Assembly (NCBI GenBank): GCA_001303665.1
Contig: LJUF01000104.1
Location: 1-9,828, forward strand
Length of the DNA: 9,828 nucleotides
Origin: Phycisphaerae bacterium SM23_33
GTDB taxonomy: Bacteria; Planctomycetota; Phycisphaerae; SM23-33
Reading direction: 5' to 3'
Below, in pieces: positions 8,036 to 9,828 of the stretch. The notes beneath the pieces are model-generated. The model saw nothing but the letters and a program-made list of their open reading frames with translations. It had not been told where the DNA came from and searched no databases. Positions within the stretch are counted from its first letter, which is position 1. Every line of letters begins with the position of its first letter. Position numbers and translations under genes: made by a program.

Positions 8036-8581
8036 TTACTGGAGCCTGGCCTTTACGCCCTGAACGAACTCATCCAGCTTCCGGAGCTGGGAAGGATTGG
8101 TCAGCAGGTCGTCCTTCTCGCAGGCCAGCAGCCGGACCTTCCCGATAATCCTTGCGCCGTAATGTTCGAGCCAGGCCGAGAGGATCGCCTCGTGCGGCTC
8201 GAAGCCGCTGGCCGTGGCCACGCTGATGATGGCGGCCTGCTTGCGGGTGAAGGGCTTGTCCGCGTGGGCGTAGAGGCCGTGCGAGCGGTCGATGAAATCC
8301 TTCATGGCCCCGGGCGGGCCCAGCCAGTACACCGGGGCGCTGACGATCAGGACGTCCGCCGCCTGCCACTGCTCGAACACGCGCTCGAAATCATCGTCCC
8401 GGATGGCGCACCTCATGAGGCTCATGCATTCGCGGCAGCCCAGGCAGTGCCGTATCACGTAATCGCTGATGCGCAGAAAGGTCGTCTGGGCGACGCCGCC
8501 GAGCATCTCCAGCGCCCGTCTGGCGGCGGCGTCGGAGTTGCCGCCCCACCGCGGGCTTCCCGATATTCCCAGGATGTTCAC
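8036..8581 (-). CDS. Iron-sulfur flavoprotein-type NAD(P)H-dependent FMN reductase
   Basis: A 181-residue flavodoxin-fold protein. The FMN-phosphate loop GSPRWGGNSD is at residues 8-17, right after the first beta strand (MNILGIS). A compact cysteine motif CLGCRECMSLMRC (C46, C49, C52, C58; CX2CX2CX5C) is followed by IRDDD, the arrangement of the iron-sulfur flavoprotein (Isf) family, in which the cysteines bind a 4Fe-4S cluster beside FMN. SAPVYWLGPPGAMKDFIDR (76-94) is the usual flavin-side loop. The protein should be a soluble electron-transfer flavoprotein or reductase; its partner is unknown. The start is GTG at 8581, five bases after a strong AAAGGAG; the frame is open upstream to 8971, but that part is a shadow of the exporter gene. 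It begins 28 bases after the LysE-family gene ends, indicating one transcript. Cytoplasmic: no signal peptide. Confidence 0.9.
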   Translation of the reverse strand: MNILGISGSPRWGGNSDAAARRALEMLGGVAQTTFLRISDYVIRHCLGCRECMSLMRCAIRDDDFERVFEQWQAADVLIVSAPVYWLGPPGAMKDFIDRSHGLYAHADKPFTRKQAAIISVATASGFEPHEAILSAWLEHYGARIIGKVRLLACEKDDLLTNPSQLRKLDEFVQGVKARLQ

Positions 8582-8609
8582 TTGAGCTCCTTTCGCCAGC
8601 GATCTGCGA

Positions 8610-9263
8610 TCAGTTGCCCGCGCCGCCGGCCAGCAGCTTGCCGGCGGCGGCGTAAATGAACATGACGCCGAACACCAGCAGGGCCGCGGCGCAGACGGCC
8701 AGCACGACCTTCTGCGGCCGGCCGCCCAGCAGCGCGGAGCCCTTGAACGTCGCCCACGACAGGGCCTCCAGCCAGGCCAGGTCGCACAGCCAGTGAACAA
8801 GGGCAAACAGGGCAAAGCCCGCCAGGCCGAACCCGGCGGCCTGGGTGGCCAGGGCCAGGCCGATGGTGGCCCACCATAGCAGGAAGTAGGGGTTCCCGCC
8901 GCTGAGGATGACGCCGGTCCAGAAAGGATGCCGCCCGCCGGCCGGGGCCGCTGCCGTTTGGCCCTTGCCAAGGCCGGCGAGCATCTGCCCGCCCATCAGC
9001 AGCAGAAAGCCCCCGCCCACCAGGCCGATGCCGATCTTCACCATCTCCAGCCGGAACACCCGCCCCACCCCCAGCAGGATCAGCACCGCCAGCGGCAGCT
9101 CCACCGCCCCGTGTCCCAGGGCGATCAGGCCGCCGGCGTGGCGCTGCCGCGTGCCCGCGGCCACGGTGGCGGCCGTCACCGGGCCCGGCGCCATCACCCC
9201 CGAAAGGGAAATGACCAGGGCCTTGAGCAGAAAGGCCGCCACGTCCCGCCAGTCGCCGTGCAC
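8610..9263 (-). CDS. LysE/RhtB-family small-molecule (amino-acid-type) exporter
   Basis: About 217 residues, the normal size for LysE-family exporters, with six hydrophobic segments. The family hallmark near the first helix is present (SGVMAPGPVTAATVAAG, including APGP), and the mid-protein NPYFLLWW motif fits the fourth helix. Members export amino acids or related small compounds by proton exchange; the substrate here is not evident. Two GTG starts are close together, at 9269 and 9263. I prefer 9263 because GAGGG lies five bases before it, while the same purine run directly abuts the 9269 codon; the difference is two residues. The gene is followed after 28 bases by the Isf-type flavoprotein, suggesting a two-gene operon. 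The functional link between an exporter and a flavoprotein is not established. Confidence 0.88.
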   Translation of the reverse strand: MHGDWRDVAAFLLKALVISLSGVMAPGPVTAATVAAGTRQRHAGGLIALGHGAVELPLAVLILLGVGRVFRLEMVKIGIGLVGGGFLLLMGGQMLAGLGKGQTAAAPAGGRHPFWTGVILSGGNPYFLLWWATIGLALATQAAGFGLAGFALFALVHWLCDLAWLEALSWATFKGSALLGGRPQKVVLAVCAAALLVFGVMFIYAAAGKLLAGGAGN

Positions 9264-9269
9264 CGACAC

Positions 9270-9637
9270 CCTCGGTCTGAATGCGAGGCCGCTGTGACCA
9301 CGAAGCGCCGCCCTCGCAGGAGCGGGTCATTGTAAGGCGTCCCAACGCAGATGAGGCGGTTTTTCCGCGCCGTCGTCTGCGGCTGAACATGAGGGCCCGA
9401 CGGAGCTTGCCGCCGCACGGCTTGTTCAGTGACGGTAGGCGGCCGGCCGCGGCCCGGCCGCCAGGCCGCGCCACAAACTCTTCAGGGACCAGGTCCGCAG
9501 CTTCCACTCAAAGGACCGCCGAGCCCTTCCTGTAAGAGGGACCGGCTCGATCATGCCCTGCTGCTTCCCCTGGCAGCCGCCCAGTAGACGCGTCGAACGC
9601 ATCACTCACCCCACGCTAACGTGGTCCGCCCCGACGT
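9270..9637. other. Gene-free stretch between panE-like and LysE-family genes
   Basis: No convincing coding sequence is seen on either strand in these 368 bases; the short open frames have arginine/alanine/proline-rich translations typical of GC-rich shadow and no domain motif. It holds the 9-bp hairpin at 9438-9462, a small inverted repeat CCACG-CTAA-CGTGG at 9611-9624 just past the panE-like stop (no U-tract, so not a clear intrinsic terminator), and a lone minus-strand -10-like TACAAT at 9334-9329 without a recognisable -35 partner. A promoter for the LysE-flavoprotein pair would be expected here. Confidence 0.6.
9438..9462. repeat. Perfect 9-bp GC-only hairpin
   Basis: GGCGGCCGG (9438-9446) and CCGGCCGCC (9454-9462) are perfect inverted arms around a 7-base loop CCGCGGC. 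No T-run follows on either strand, so this is not a standard rho-independent terminator. It lies 175 bases past the panE-like stop and about 175 bases before the exporter start, so it could separate two transcription units or be a chance result of high GC. Confidence 0.5.
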
Positions 9638-9828
9638 TCATAGACCTTCTGCCGTCTTGCCCGCTAGCCGGCCGGCCCCCCTGTGGAGACATCGCGACCG
9701 GCGAGCCGCCTCCAGGAACCGCATCACGCGGACGATGGTCTCGTTCACGGGTGCGGCCAGGCCCTTGGCGGCGGCCAGCCGCACGATGGCACCGTTCAGG
9801 GCGTCGATCTCCGTCCTCTTGCCGGCCG
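9638..9828 (-). CDS. panE: 2-dehydropantoate 2-reductase (ketopantoate reductase), C-terminal fragment
   Basis: The last 62 codons of a gene entering from the right edge, too short to stand out as an open frame by itself. The translation contains KRTEIDALNGAIVRLAAAKG followed by LAAPVNETIVRVMRFLE, the conserved C-terminal helical signature of the ketopantoate reductase (PanE/ApbA) family: T-E-I-D-x-L-N-G, then P-x-N-x-T. The enzyme reduces 2-dehydropantoate to pantoate with NADPH in pantothenate/CoA synthesis, though many paralogues of this family have other 2-ketoacid substrates. After the family core an extra tail of about 20 residues, rich in Arg and Gly, precedes the TGA. The catalytic Lys and Rossmann domain lie outside the window. 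There is no link to the downstream genes beyond shared strand; the gap is over 360 bases. Confidence 0.75.
   Translation of the reverse strand, partial: AGKRTEIDALNGAIVRLAAAKGLAAPVNETIVRVMRFLEAARRSRCLHRGAGRLAGKTAEGL

Noticed and set aside
6720..8063. 447-codon plus-strand open frame (and similar ones at 3861-5189 and 5367-6308)
   Set aside because: Antisense to the large GH-like gene, with low-complexity Pro/Ala/Gly/Arg/His composition and no recognisable motif; the minus-strand reading has a signal peptide and clear domains.
8582..8971. Upstream extension of the flavoprotein frame
   Set aside because: Lies within the LysE-family gene in another frame; the GTG at 8581 has a strong Shine-Dalgarno and starts the flavodoxin fold exactly.
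9194..9418. 74-codon minus-strand frame across the exporter start
   Set aside because: Overlaps the exporter in another frame, has no Shine-Dalgarno I can identify and no motif; one segment (LICVGTPYNDPLL) looked protein-like but is not enough to support a gene.
9611..9624. CCACG-CTAA-CGTGG inverted repeat as a terminator for panE
   Set aside because: The stem is only 5 bp and is followed on the minus strand by GGTGAG, not a T-run.

Overview
The window is GC-rich, gene-dense bacterial DNA in which every supportable gene (eight, two of them cut by the window edges) lies on the minus strand. The gene content suggests a planctomycete-like bacterium, possibly Phycisphaerae. The clues are a 1359-residue secreted glycoside-hydrolase-like protein with Ig-like and NPCBM-like modules, and a lipoprotein redoxin of the 'NPDCPFV ... 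PYGCxVKY' type. This assignment is inference from gene families; there is no rRNA or other phylogenetic marker here.

In transcription order (high to low coordinates) the layout is as follows. (1) The C-terminus of a ketopantoate reductase (panE-like) enters from the right edge and ends at 9638. (2) A gene-free stretch of about 370 bases (9270-9637) holds a 9-bp GC-rich perfect hairpin. (3) A LysE-family exporter and an iron-sulfur flavoprotein-type FMN reductase form a tight pair (28-base gap). (4) A large secreted, multi-domain GH123/DUF4091-like protein fills 3849-7928. (5) A lipoprotein peroxiredoxin/thioredoxin-like protein has its own plausible sigma70-type promoter. (6) A DUF3830 protein, a multi-pass GT-C-like membrane protein and a phosphotriesterase-family metallohydrolase follow. 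The last two are separated by 7 bases, with the membrane-protein stop codon lying inside the Shine-Dalgarno region of the hydrolase. The hydrolase runs off the left edge.

The genes do not add up to one recognisable pathway. The likely themes are periplasmic or extracellular carbohydrate processing (large GH-like protein, GT-C-like protein), redox chemistry (redoxin, Isf-type flavoprotein), export of small molecules (LysE) and hydrolysis of esters or lactones (phosphotriesterase family). No CRISPR array, tRNA, rRNA, insertion sequence, toxin-antitoxin pair or phage gene was seen. I found no strong case for a wholly new system. The items most worth a second look are the large GH-like protein without an obvious canonical catalytic Asp-Glu pair, the redoxin with widely separated cysteines, and the DUF3830 / membrane protein / phosphotriesterase cluster.
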